A stretch of 41,148 nucleotides of DNA from Alphaproteobacteria bacterium (lineage in GTDB: Bacteria > Pseudomonadota > Alphaproteobacteria > Rickettsiales > Rickettsiaceae), in assembly GCA_020628955.1 (NCBI GenBank), contig JAHDEH010000003.1:1-41148 (forward strand). The letters are read 5' to 3'. The notes under the pieces were generated by a model that searched no databases, was not told where the DNA came from, and was given only the letters and a program-made list of their open reading frames with translations. How positions within the stretch are numbered: the first letter of the stretch is position 1; each line of letters starts with the position of its first letter. This document shows, piece after piece, positions 33,891 to 41,148 of the stretch. A program made the translations under genes and the position numbers.

Positions 33891-33936
33891 CGTCATTGCG
33901 AATGAGGCATAGCCGAAATGTGGCAATCTCGTGAGT
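33891..33936 (+). repeat. REP-like element supplying the MazG-like C-terminus
   Basis: Starts CGTCATTGCGAATGAGGCAT and continues with GTGGCAATCTCGTGAG, the form of a GTCATTGCGA-type interspersed repeat that I recall from many bacteria, including Rickettsiales. On the minus strand it is read through by the MazG-like gene. Confidence 0.65.
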
Positions 33937-34183
33937 AGGAATGCAAACGGAAGAGATCACTTATATTATACCCAAGTATCTTGGTAAGTGCATGTACAAG
34001 TTCTGTAATATCTGCTAGCTCTGCCAGGCAAGGTTCTGCAAGAAATTCATTAACTTCTTCAGTTAATTTTTTCTGAAGTTCTGCATAATACTCTTTTTCA
34101 TCAAGGCGCTGTACTTGTGCAACTCTACCTGATTTTTTTATAATATCTGGAATTTTATCACGCACTAGTTTTTGTATTTTCAT
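33893..34183 (-). CDS. MazG-like nucleotide pyrophosphohydrolase-family protein, altered C-terminus
   Basis: 96 aa. The first about 78 residues (KIQKLVRDKIPDIIKKSGRV, then LQKKLTEEVNEFLAEPCLAELADITELVHALTKI) match the small MazG-like/phosphoribosyl-ATP pyrophosphohydrolase-like family, with the EExxE-type acidic helix. The family normally ends with a short charged segment containing a GGF-like motif; here the last about 14 residues (SRDCHISAMPHSQ) are encoded by a REP-like repeat instead. Activity of such a form is uncertain. The gene follows rpoH by 6 bases and is probably cotranscribed with it. Confidence 0.78.
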   Translation of the reverse strand: MKIQKLVRDKIPDIIKKSGRVAQVQRLDEKEYYAELQKKLTEEVNEFLAEPCLAELADITELVHALTKILGYNISDLFRLHSYSRDCHISAMPHSQ

Positions 34184-34189
34184 TTTTAA

Positions 34190-35098
34190 CTAGTTGCTTT
34201 CAATAGTTTTTAGCTGACCGTCTGTATTAATTTTTTCAAGCACATAGAGCTGCACTTTTTCAAATGCTCTATTTTCTATTTGCCTAACCCTTTCTTTAGA
34301 AATATTATATTCTGTGCTTAAAACGTCTAAAGTAACTGGTGCATCATTTAATTTACGCGCAGTTAGAATTTTCATTTCTCTTTCATTTAGCTGCGAAATA
34401 GCATCAAACAAAATCTTTTTATGATTGGACGCTATTTGTTTGCAAGAGAGTATATCTTCTTGATTAGCCTTCGCCTCTGGTAATAAATCTATCATTTCAG
34501 TTTTGCTATCATCGCTGTAGCCAACAGTTCTATTAAGAGATGAATCTGTACCAGATAGTCGCATATTCATTTCTGAAACCTCTTTTGTGCTCACGCCAAG
34601 TTCCTGTGCTATTTGGTCGTGATCTGTTTCATTAACAGGACGTGAATATAATGCAGCAATTTTTTTCTTGACTTTATTAAGGCTAAAAAATAATTTTTTT
34701 TGTGCAGATGTTGTACCAATTTTAACCAATGACCAAGAGCGTAGTACATATTCTTGAATAGAAGCTTTTATCCACCACATAGAATAGGTAGAGAGTCTGT
34801 GGCCCAAATCTGGGTCATATTTTTTTACGGCCTTCATTAAGCCAATATTACCTTCCGATATAAGGTCATTAACTGGCAGTCCATAATTTTTATAGCGCAT
34901 AGCAATTTTTGCAACTAGTTTTAAGTGACTTTTAACAAGCTTGTGCGCGGCGTCTATATCTTGATGTTCTAGATAGTTTTTTGCTAGCAAAAATTCTTCT
35001 TCGGCACTAAGGCAGGGGATATTATTTACCTCACGCAGATAGTTGGTGAGACCGTTGCTGCTTTTGGTTATTACTGGTAAATTTGATGTCTCTTTCAT
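34190..35098 (-). CDS. rpoH: RNA polymerase sigma-32 factor RpoH
   Basis: Heat-shock sigma factor of 302 aa. Region 2 is clear ([42 protein letters not shown], with STYSMWWIKASIQEYVLRSWSLVK). The RpoH box QKKLFFSLNKVKKK distinguishes it from other sigma-70 proteins. Region 4 has a helix-turn-helix (LSTEYNISKERVRQIENRAFEKV). The start follows GGGGA. A MazG-like gene lies 6 bases downstream. In this position region 1.1 is absent, as expected. Confidence 0.96.
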   Translation of the reverse strand: MKETSNLPVITKSSNGLTNYLREVNNIPCLSAEEEFLLAKNYLEHQDIDAAHKLVKSHLKLVAKIAMRYKNYGLPVNDLISEGNIGLMKAVKKYDPDLGHRLSTYSMWWIKASIQEYVLRSWSLVKIGTTSAQKKLFFSLNKVKKKIAALYSRPVNETDHDQIAQELGVSTKEVSEMNMRLSGTDSSLNRTVGYSDDSKTEMIDLLPEAKANQEDILSCKQIASNHKKILFDAISQLNEREMKILTARKLNDAPVTLDVLSTEYNISKERVRQIENRAFEKVQLYVLEKINTDGQLKTIESN

Positions 35099-35156
35099 AA
35101 ATCCCCGTTTATAATTTTAGCAATTACCTGGCTCTTATTGATCCAGAATTTAGCGT

Positions 35157-35165
35157 ATTATACCA
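35157..35165 (-). promoter_or_regulatory. Extended -10 promoter of rpoH
   Basis: On the minus strand TGGTATAAT, a perfect -10 with the TGN extension. The -35 region is poor, which extended -10 promoters tolerate. It would start a leader of about 50 bases before rpoH. Confidence 0.6.
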
Positions 35166-35201
35166 TATTTTACTATATTTTAAAAGCGTTAATATTTTCT
35201 T

Positions 35202-35687
35202 TTATATTTCCATCTCCTCAAAGCTAATTTCTGCAATTTCATAAGCTTTAATTCCTTTTGGAGTTGTTACTTCTACAATATCACCTACTGTTTTGCCAAT
35301 TAACGCCCTCGCTAATGGAGATTTTGTAGAGATTCTTTGTTTAGTAATATCTGCTTCATATTCTCCAAGTATATGATATGTGCTTTCCTCTTCTGTATCA
35401 TCATCTATTAATTGTACTGTAGCACCAAATTTAACACTTTCATTAGAAAGTTTAGTGATATCTATAATTTCAGAGCGAGATAATTTATCCTCTAGGTCTA
35501 AAATTCTCCCTTCAGCAAAACTCTGTTTCTCTCGCGCTGCATGATATTCTGCATTTTCCGATAGATCACCAAATTCACGAGCGGTAGCAATAGCTTGTAT
35601 GATTGCAGGGCGCTGATTTTGCTTTAAGTCTTTTAGTTCTTCTTCGAGCTTTTTGTGCCCATTTTTCGTAATTGGAAATTTATTCAT
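35202..35687 (-). CDS. greA: Transcription elongation factor GreA
   Basis: Stimulates transcript cleavage by backtracked RNA polymerase. The N-terminal coiled-coil (about 1-75) carries the acidic tip residues Asp41 and Glu44 in [12 protein letters not shown]. The C-terminal globular domain (about 85-161) includes [18 protein letters not shown]. Length 161 aa is standard. Transcribed from its own promoter (35730-35758), divergent from the polyprenol-kinase-like gene. Confidence 0.97.
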   Translation of the reverse strand: MNKFPITKNGHKKLEEELKDLKQNQRPAIIQAIATAREFGDLSENAEYHAAREKQSFAEGRILDLEDKLSRSEIIDITKLSNESVKFGATVQLIDDDTEEESTYHILGEYEADITKQRISTKSPLARALIGKTVGDIVEVTTPKGIKAYEIAEISFEEMEI

Positions 35688-35729
35688 AACCTATTTCTTA
35701 ATTTATTCTTGTTTATATTGTAAATTGGC

Positions 35730-35758
35730 AGTATATTTATACTATATTGCTTTGTCAA
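35730..35758 (-). promoter_or_regulatory. Promoter of greA
   Basis: On the minus strand a perfect TTGACA (35758-35753), a 17-base spacer and TATACT (35735-35730). The predicted start is about 36 bases before the greA ATG. Confidence 0.75.
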
Positions 35759-35778
35759 ACTAACAACCATTAAATATA

Positions 35779-36408
35779 ATGAATAAAAACTCGATAAATT
35801 TTGAGCTTAAAAGAAAAGCCTTCCACCTATGCGCACTTATTTTTCCAATTATATATATTTTCTTGCAGAAAAAATATATGGTTGCGATACTTGCAATTAT
35901 TACCTTAATCACGATCTACTTAGATATATATAGACACTCTAACCTCAAAATTAAAGAGGTAATACAAAAATTTTTTGGTTTTTTACTTAGGGATAAAGAA
36001 CAAAAAACTGCTACAGACCTAAATTTAGATTCTTTATCAGGTTCTAGCTATATGGCTCTTGGTTTTTTTATCACAGCTTTGCTATTTGCAAAGGGTCTTA
36101 CTATTGCATCCTGGCTAATTTTAATAATATGCGATAGCGCAGCTGCAATAATTGGCAAACAACATGGCAAAACTCTAGATAATGGCAAATCCTATGAAGG
36201 TTCTGGTGTATTTTTTGCATTATCTATTTTAATTGGCATGTTGTCTTATTTTATTATTGGCTATAATACAAGTTTTTTTGTAATTCTACTTAGCTCAATA
36301 CTTACTACTTGCGCAGAATTTTATGCGAAAGATCTTAAGTTAAATGATAATTTATCTATACCATGCACATATGCATTTTCGACATATTTATTTAGCTTTG
36401 TATTTTAA
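35779..36408 (+). CDS. Polyprenol/diacylglycerol kinase-family membrane protein
   Basis: A 209-aa protein with about six hydrophobic segments. The N-terminal ELKRKAFHL and the later ICDSAAAIIGKQHGK with nearby GKSYEGSG are the conserved motifs of the CTP-dependent dolichol/diacylglycerol kinase family (SEC59/DGK1/VTE5 type). Bacterial members are taken to phosphorylate a lipid alcohol, but their substrates are largely unproven. A phosphatidate cytidylyltransferase is the nearest alternative. It ends 3 bases before dnaG, so the two are likely cotranscribed. Confidence 0.75.
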   Translation: MNKNSINFELKRKAFHLCALIFPIIYIFLQKKYMVAILAIITLITIYLDIYRHSNLKIKEVIQKFFGFLLRDKEQKTATDLNLDSLSGSSYMALGFFITALLFAKGLTIASWLILIICDSAAAIIGKQHGKTLDNGKSYEGSGVFFALSILIGMLSYFIIGYNTSFFVILLSSILTTCAEFYAKDLKLNDNLSIPCTYAFSTYLFSFVF

Positions 36409-36411
36409 TTT

Positions 36412-38178
36412 ATGCGCTTTCCTCTAAATTTCTACGAACAGCTCAGAAATAATATTCGCACGTCTGATATAGTGCGGCAAAAAGTATCTCTTACCAAAAA
36501 AGGTAATGAGTATAGTGGCTTATGCCCATTTCATGGGGAAAAAACTCCATCATTTACTGTAAATGACGCAAAACGATTTTATCATTGTTTTGGTTGCGGC
36601 GCGCATGGTGATATTATTAAATTTGTTGCAGAAAATTATGGCATGAGCTATAGCGAATCTGCAAAAAAAATAGCTCAAGATAATGGAATAGAGCTGCCTA
36701 AAATATCCCCGCAGCAAGCTAAAATATATGAAGAGTCTGACGAGATATATAAAATATTAGAGTTAGCCGCTGAATTTTTCACTTCTCAAATGACAAGCGA
36801 GCTAACAAATTACCTTCTAAAAAGAGGAATAAATAACTCTTCAATAAAAAGTTTTGGATTAGGTTTTGCGCCAAGCAGGGGGAAGCTAGAAGAGTTTTTT
36901 AAAACAAAATCTATACCTTTAAAAGATCTACTTAAATCTGGCCTATTTGGCAAACGCGACGATGGAAAAATATATGAAATATTTAATAATCGTATAATGT
37001 TTCCAATAAAAAATATATATAATAAAATAGTTGGTTTTGGAGGGAGAGCCCTTGGCGACGCAATGCCTAAATATATCAATTCCCCGGAAACTATAGTTTT
37101 TAAAAAATCAGAAACCATGTACGGGGAAAATATTGCTACCACCCATGCATATAAAGATAATTACTATATTATAGTTGAAGGGTACACAGATGTTATAGCG
37201 CTCCACCAAGCTGGTTTTAAGCATGCGGTTGCAAGCCTTGGAACCTCGGTTACAGAGAAGCACATTGCAAAATTATGGCGCTCAAGCGATGAGATCGTAG
37301 CTTGCCTAGATGGTGATAGCGCAGGGAAGCGAGCAAGCAGCAGGTTAATTAATATGGCCTTGCCTAGTATAACAGCCATGAAATCAACTTCATTTATCAG
37401 GATGCCAACAGGGGCTGATCCAGATGATTTTATCAAAAATAATGGCTCCGAATCATTTGCAAAATTACTATCACATAGAATAAGCCTATCTGAAATGATC
37501 TGGCAGCAAGAATTTACAGGCAAAGCTTTTAACACCGCAGAAGCTAGAGCAAGGCTAGAATCAACTTTATTTGAATATTCCGCTAAAATTGAAGATAATG
37601 CTTTAAAAGCTAATTTTAAATCTTATTTTAAAGAAAAAATTTGGAATGATTTAATTAGAAAGAATTCAAAGTCTAAAAAGATAGTTGCTACAATTAGCCA
37701 AGAAGTTGCAGATACCAAAAAATATTCAGAAATGGAAATGGCAGAGCATGCAATTTGCGCATATTTAATTAAATTTCCTGAAATTATTGAACAAATTGAT
37801 GCAGATTTTATCTTAAAAAACCAAGCCTTGTCTGAATTTAAGGACTGGATTATAGATCTACATTTAAACAAAACAGACCTAAAGTTTGAAGACATAGAAA
37901 ATTCTGTAAAAAACACTAGATTTTTTGACATTTTTCTTGTATTGTTAAAACATAATAACATTTTTTTAAATGTTAATTTTTTGGGTAAGCAAAATGTAGA
38001 CCATTTACAAATATTTGAATGGTTATTGAAAAAACATTATTTATTACTTTTAAAGCAAGAATATACAGATACATTAAACGAAAAAGAACCAGACTCTACA
38101 AAACTATCATCTTATATTTCAGAGATTCAAAAAATCTCCAAAGAAATAGCAAGACTAGGCGAAACTTTTGTGGATTAA
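36412..38178 (+). CDS. dnaG: DNA primase DnaG
   Basis: Synthesises RNA primers for replication. The N-terminal zinc ribbon has Cys38, His41, Cys59 and Cys62 (CPFH, then CFGC). The Toprim catalytic core contains Glu256 (IIVEGYTDV) and Asp300/Asp302 (CLDGDSAGKRA), with LGFAPSRG and FNNRIMFPI upstream. The C-terminal about 170 residues are the less conserved helicase-binding part. Length 588 aa is normal. It is followed after 52 bases by rpoD, the common dnaG-rpoD arrangement. Confidence 0.97.
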   Translation: MRFPLNFYEQLRNNIRTSDIVRQKVSLTKKGNEYSGLCPFHGEKTPSFTVNDAKRFYHCFGCGAHGDIIKFVAENYGMSYSESAKKIAQDNGIELPKISPQQAKIYEESDEIYKILELAAEFFTSQMTSELTNYLLKRGINNSSIKSFGLGFAPSRGKLEEFFKTKSIPLKDLLKSGLFGKRDDGKIYEIFNNRIMFPIKNIYNKIVGFGGRALGDAMPKYINSPETIVFKKSETMYGENIATTHAYKDNYYIIVEGYTDVIALHQAGFKHAVASLGTSVTEKHIAKLWRSSDEIVACLDGDSAGKRASSRLINMALPSITAMKSTSFIRMPTGADPDDFIKNNGSESFAKLLSHRISLSEMIWQQEFTGKAFNTAEARARLESTLFEYSAKIEDNALKANFKSYFKEKIWNDLIRKNSKSKKIVATISQEVADTKKYSEMEMAEHAICAYLIKFPEIIEQIDADFILKNQALSEFKDWIIDLHLNKTDLKFEDIENSVKNTRFFDIFLVLLKHNNIFLNVNFLGKQNVDHLQIFEWLLKKHYLLLLKQEYTDTLNEKEPDSTKLSSYISEIQKISKEIARLGETFVD

Positions 38179-38230
38179 TGGTTTTAGCGAAATATATATA
38201 ATATAATTTAACTATATAATAATTTTAAGT

Positions 38231-40267
38231 ATGACAGAGAAAGATAACAAAGACCAGAAGCAAGAAGATCAAAAACCACAAGATTTAGATAATCTAGTAT
38301 CAGAAGCCAAAAAAAAAGGATTTGTTACATATGATGAACTTAATAAATCTCTGCCAGCAAATAAAAAGCTTTCAGTAGAAGAGCTTGAAAGCGCAATGTC
38401 TGAATTTTCTGATGCAGGAGTGGATATAATAGATGAAGATGAAGCAGAGGATATAAAACTAGATGTTAATGTTAATCAAGAGGTAACAGTATCTAGCAAA
38501 GCTACAAAATCAGACGAGGAGTCAGCTGGGCCTGCTGCTAATGAAGATCTAGGCTCTACTGATGACCCAGTTAGACTTTATTTACGAGATATGGGAGGGG
38601 TTGAACTTCTATCCAGAGAAAATGAAATAGAAATTGCTAAACGCATTAATTCTGGAAAAGAATTAATGCTGCGCTCATTATGCGAAAGTCCCATTGCTAT
38701 GCGCCGCTTTATAAAATGGTTCGAGGATCTAGCTAACGAAAAATTATTACTTAGGGATTTTATAGATTTGGAAGCAAGCCTTGGCACAGATGAAGTAGCA
38801 CTAGCTGAAGAAGATGACCAAGAGTCTATCGAAGATGACTTGGATGATGAATTAGATTCAGATGAAGATTCAAACTCAGAAGATGGCGATGAAAAAGAAG
38901 AAAATATTGACGCTGTCTCTGAAAATGACGAAGAAGCAAAAGTAGAACAAACAGAAAGTGTTAATTTAACTATAGCGGCTATGGAATCAGAGTTGATGCC
39001 ATCTGTAATAGATAAAATGGAAAATATAGCCAAATTAAGCAGTGATATTTTAGCTATTAATAATGAATATTTAAAGAAAAGACCGGAATCTTCTGAGCTA
39101 TCTAAAAACGATAAAAAATATAAAAAATATCTTGCTGAGCTTACAGAAGAAGTATCTTCAATGCATATTAATATAAAATGCATCGAGGAAATGCTAACAG
39201 ATATATATACTCTAAACAAAAGAATCATTGCTAAAGAAATGGAGCTATTAAAACTAGCAGAAAAATCCAAAGTTAAACGTCAAGATTTTTTAAAATTGTT
39301 TCATGGTGCAGATGTAAGATTTGAATTAATAGAGAAATTTAAAAAGCAAAAAAAAGAAACTTGGAAATATTTTCTAGAAAAAGAAGAGCATAATATAGAC
39401 AAAATAATTGTTGATTTTGGTTCAATAGAAAAACAAATAGGACTTCCTATTTTGGAATTTAAGCGAATAGTTTCGCAGGTTCAAAAAGGCGATCGACAAA
39501 CATCTCGTGCTAAAAAAGAAATGATTGAAGCTAATTTAAGACTAGTTATTTCTATTGCAAAAAAATATGCTAATAGGGGATTGCAATTCTTAGACCTGAT
39601 TCAAGAGGGCAATATTGGTCTAATGAAAGCGGTAGATAAATTTGAATATAGCCGAGGTTTTAAATTCTCTACATATGCAACATGGTGGATTAGGCAGGCA
39701 ATAACTAGATCTATTGCAGATCAAGCAAGGACTATAAGAATTCCTGTGCATATGATTGAAACTATTAATAAGATCATCAGAACATCGCGTCAGATGGCTG
39801 CAGAACTTGAATACGAACCAACACCCGCTGAAATTGCAGAAAGATTATCCATGCCAGTGGACAGGGTACGCAAGGTTATGAAAATAGCAAAAGAACCTGT
39901 CAGTCTTGAGAATCCAGTTGGTGATGAAGATAGCAGCTATCTTGGTGATTTTATTGAAGATAAAAATGCTGTACTACCAAGTGACGCGGCTTTTTATTCC
40001 AACTTAAGAGACACTACTACCAGAATGCTTTCTACGCTTAATCAACGCGAAGAAAGAGTTCTACGTATGCGCTTTGGCATAGGTATACATACTGACCATA
40101 CCCTGGAAGAGGTTGGGCAGCAATTTAATGTAACGCGCGAGCGTATAAGACAAATTGAAGCAAAAGCCTTACGCAAATTAAAACACCCAACTAGGTCAAA
40201 GAAAATGATGACTTTCTTAAGTGGTAGCGGACAAAATAAGGCTAAAAATGAGAGTAATTCAGAATAA
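38231..40267 (+). CDS. rpoD: RNA polymerase primary sigma factor RpoD
   Basis: Housekeeping sigma-70, 678 aa. Region 1.1 lies at the N-terminus ([21 protein letters not shown]). Region 1.2 starts near residue 111 ([21 protein letters not shown]). A non-conserved insert follows and contains a strongly acidic run (about 195-240, rich in Glu and Asp). Region 2 begins near 434 ([39 protein letters not shown]), and the region 4 helix-turn-helix lies near 624-650 ([26 protein letters not shown]). The promoters found in this window fit its expected consensus. Confidence 0.97.
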   Translation: MTEKDNKDQKQEDQKPQDLDNLVSEAKKKGFVTYDELNKSLPANKKLSVEELESAMSEFSDAGVDIIDEDEAEDIKLDVNVNQEVTVSSKATKSDEESAGPAANEDLGSTDDPVRLYLRDMGGVELLSRENEIEIAKRINSGKELMLRSLCESPIAMRRFIKWFEDLANEKLLLRDFIDLEASLGTDEVALAEEDDQESIEDDLDDELDSDEDSNSEDGDEKEENIDAVSENDEEAKVEQTESVNLTIAAMESELMPSVIDKMENIAKLSSDILAINNEYLKKRPESSELSKNDKKYKKYLAELTEEVSSMHINIKCIEEMLTDIYTLNKRIIAKEMELLKLAEKSKVKRQDFLKLFHGADVRFELIEKFKKQKKETWKYFLEKEEHNIDKIIVDFGSIEKQIGLPILEFKRIVSQVQKGDRQTSRAKKEMIEANLRLVISIAKKYANRGLQFLDLIQEGNIGLMKAVDKFEYSRGFKFSTYATWWIRQAITRSIADQARTIRIPVHMIETINKIIRTSRQMAAELEYEPTPAEIAERLSMPVDRVRKVMKIAKEPVSLENPVGDEDSSYLGDFIEDKNAVLPSDAAFYSNLRDTTTRMLSTLNQREERVLRMRFGIGIHTDHTLEEVGQQFNVTRERIRQIEAKALRKLKHPTRSKKMMTFLSGSGQNKAKNESNSE

Positions 40268-40278
40268 TTAAATTTTAA

Positions 40279-41088
40279 ATGTTAAAAAATAATTCTGAAA
40301 ATATTTCCAGTGCAGAGCAAGTAGAATTAGCAAAGCTAAATCAGGGAGGCTTCTATAGATATAAAATTAAACTGGAATATATAGGAACAAATTATGCTGG
40401 CTGGCAAAGACAAAAAACGCATTTATCTCTTCAACAAGTAGTAGAGGAGGCTATATTTGAATTAACCAAAGAAAAAGTTGTAGTTCACATAGCTGGCAGA
40501 ACAGATGCTGGTGTGCATGCTATTGCTCAAGTTGCGCATTTTGACCTTAAAACACACTTCAATCCCCAAACTATGATGTATTCCATCAATCATTTCATGC
40601 GCAAACACACGATAGGGATTATTGATATAGAAGAGGTGGACAGCAATTTTCACGCAAGATTTTCTGCAAAATCCAGGCATTATGTTTACAAGATACTAAA
40701 CAGAAAAGCTGTTAATATTTTAAATAAAAATTTTGTATATTGGGTACGCTATAAGCTAGATCTTGCAGCGATGGAAGAAGCTTCTAAGCATTTGCTAGGA
40801 GAGCATGATTTTAGCACCTTTAGGGCAGCAGACTGCCAGGCAAAATCTCCTATAAAGACAATTGATAAAATTGAATTTATAGTAAATGGAGATATAATTG
40901 AAATTCATATATCTGCAATGTCTTTCCTACATCATATGGTCAGAAACATAGTGGGAAGCCTTGTATTAGTTGGTAGTAATAAGTGGCAACCACTTGATAT
41001 GAAAAAGGCATTAGAAGCAAAAAAACGCGCAGCTGGAGGGCCTACCGCTCCACCGCAAGGCCTGTATTTTGTCAGAGTTAATTATTAA
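40279..41088 (+). CDS. truA: tRNA pseudouridine synthase A
   Basis: Forms pseudouridine at positions 38-40 of tRNA anticodon arms. The catalytic aspartate is Asp76 in AGRTDAGVHA; KLEYIGTNYAGWQRQ precedes it, and HDFSTFRA and MVRNIVGSLVLVG follow. The 269-aa length includes an N-terminal extension of about 24 residues before the usual start; no later ATG fits, so ATG 40279, 12 bases after rpoD's stop, is kept. Confidence 0.95.
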   Translation: MLKNNSENISSAEQVELAKLNQGGFYRYKIKLEYIGTNYAGWQRQKTHLSLQQVVEEAIFELTKEKVVVHIAGRTDAGVHAIAQVAHFDLKTHFNPQTMMYSINHFMRKHTIGIIDIEEVDSNFHARFSAKSRHYVYKILNRKAVNILNKNFVYWVRYKLDLAAMEEASKHLLGEHDFSTFRAADCQAKSPIKTIDKIEFIVNGDIIEIHISAMSFLHHMVRNIVGSLVLVGSNKWQPLDMKKALEAKKRAAGGPTAPPQGLYFVRVNY

Positions 41089-41108
41089 ATTCAAGATAGT
41101 TTTAAATT

Positions 41109-41142
41109 AAAAACAGCACCAGAATAAATATTCTAGTGCTGT
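41109..41142 (-). terminator. Intrinsic terminator for a minus-strand gene beyond the right edge
   Basis: A 13-bp stem (41113-41125 with 41130-41142), loop 4, with one position that pairs only as G-U on the minus strand, followed there by TTTTTAATTT. It implies a convergent gene to the right of the window; it may also stop truA transcripts. Confidence 0.8.
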
Positions 41143-41148
41143 ATGTAG

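Noticed and set aside
33700-33912. Plus-strand ORF over RNA copy B
   Set aside because: It overlaps the structured RNA and a repeat; helix conservation and G-U pairs place the function on the minus strand.
38578-39270. Long serine-rich ORF antisense to rpoD
   Set aside because: It is the mirror of the acidic insert of RpoD (Asp/Glu codons read backwards), has no ribosome binding site, and overlaps a certain gene.
1-41148. tRNA genes, CRISPR arrays or transposases
   Set aside because: No cloverleaf with a TTCGA-type arm, no regularly spaced repeats and no transposase ORF was found on reading both strands.

Overview
The window is strongly AT-rich and reads as the chromosome of an alphaproteobacterium of the order Rickettsiales or a close relative. 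This is an inference from gene content and order: hflK-hflC-degP, dprA-topA, mnmG-rsmG-parA-parB, dnaG-rpoD, rpoH and greA, together with several ankyrin-repeat genes and short dispersed repeats of the kind common in intracellular Rickettsiales. No rRNA, tRNA, CRISPR array, transposase or phage gene was seen.

Layout. 1-2793 is an accessory block on the minus strand: a dispersed repeat, a 34-codon ORF, a structured RNA and a large ankyrin-repeat gene. 3102-7496 is a proline module (ProP-like transporter, then bifunctional PutA). 7558-9729 is a second ankyrin gene flanked by direct repeats. 9831-13950 is peroxiredoxin-dprA-topA. 13996-18756 is a five-gene minus-strand operon: hflK, hflC, a DegP-like protease, the tRNA hydroxylase trhO and an OmpR-like regulator. 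18823-22386 carries mrp and an AsmA-like gene, followed by convergent prmA, a small exported protein and ndk. 24329-31308 is a long plus-strand run: mnmG, rsmG, parA, parB, a transaldolase-family gene, ettA and a TPR protein. Two ParB-binding (parS) sites sit at the 5' ends of mnmG and rsmG. 31425-33112 is a YheO-like regulator with a PLP aminotransferase. 33139-33939 is a second accessory island: a short ankyrin gene, a second copy of the structured RNA and REP-like repeats, one of which supplies the C-terminus of a MazG-like protein. The rest is core: rpoH and greA (minus), then a polyprenol-kinase-like gene, dnaG, rpoD and truA (plus).

The most unusual element is a structured RNA of about 250-270 nt on the minus strand. 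It occurs twice (about 221-487 and 33574-33828). The copies differ in sequence but keep the same succession of helices with compensatory changes, and G-U wobbles fit only the minus strand. In each copy a terminator-like hairpin comes next, followed by a ribosome binding site and a short ORF beginning MT(N/D). That is the layout of a transcription attenuator or riboswitch, here tied to short or ankyrin ORFs. I cannot match it to any RNA class I know.

How the genes work together: imported proline is oxidised to glutamate by PutA, a common carbon source for intracellular alphaproteobacteria. HflKC and the DegP-like protease handle envelope quality control. ParABS, DnaG, TopA and RpoD serve chromosome maintenance and transcription. 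The ankyrin proteins are candidate host-interaction effectors, by family habit only.
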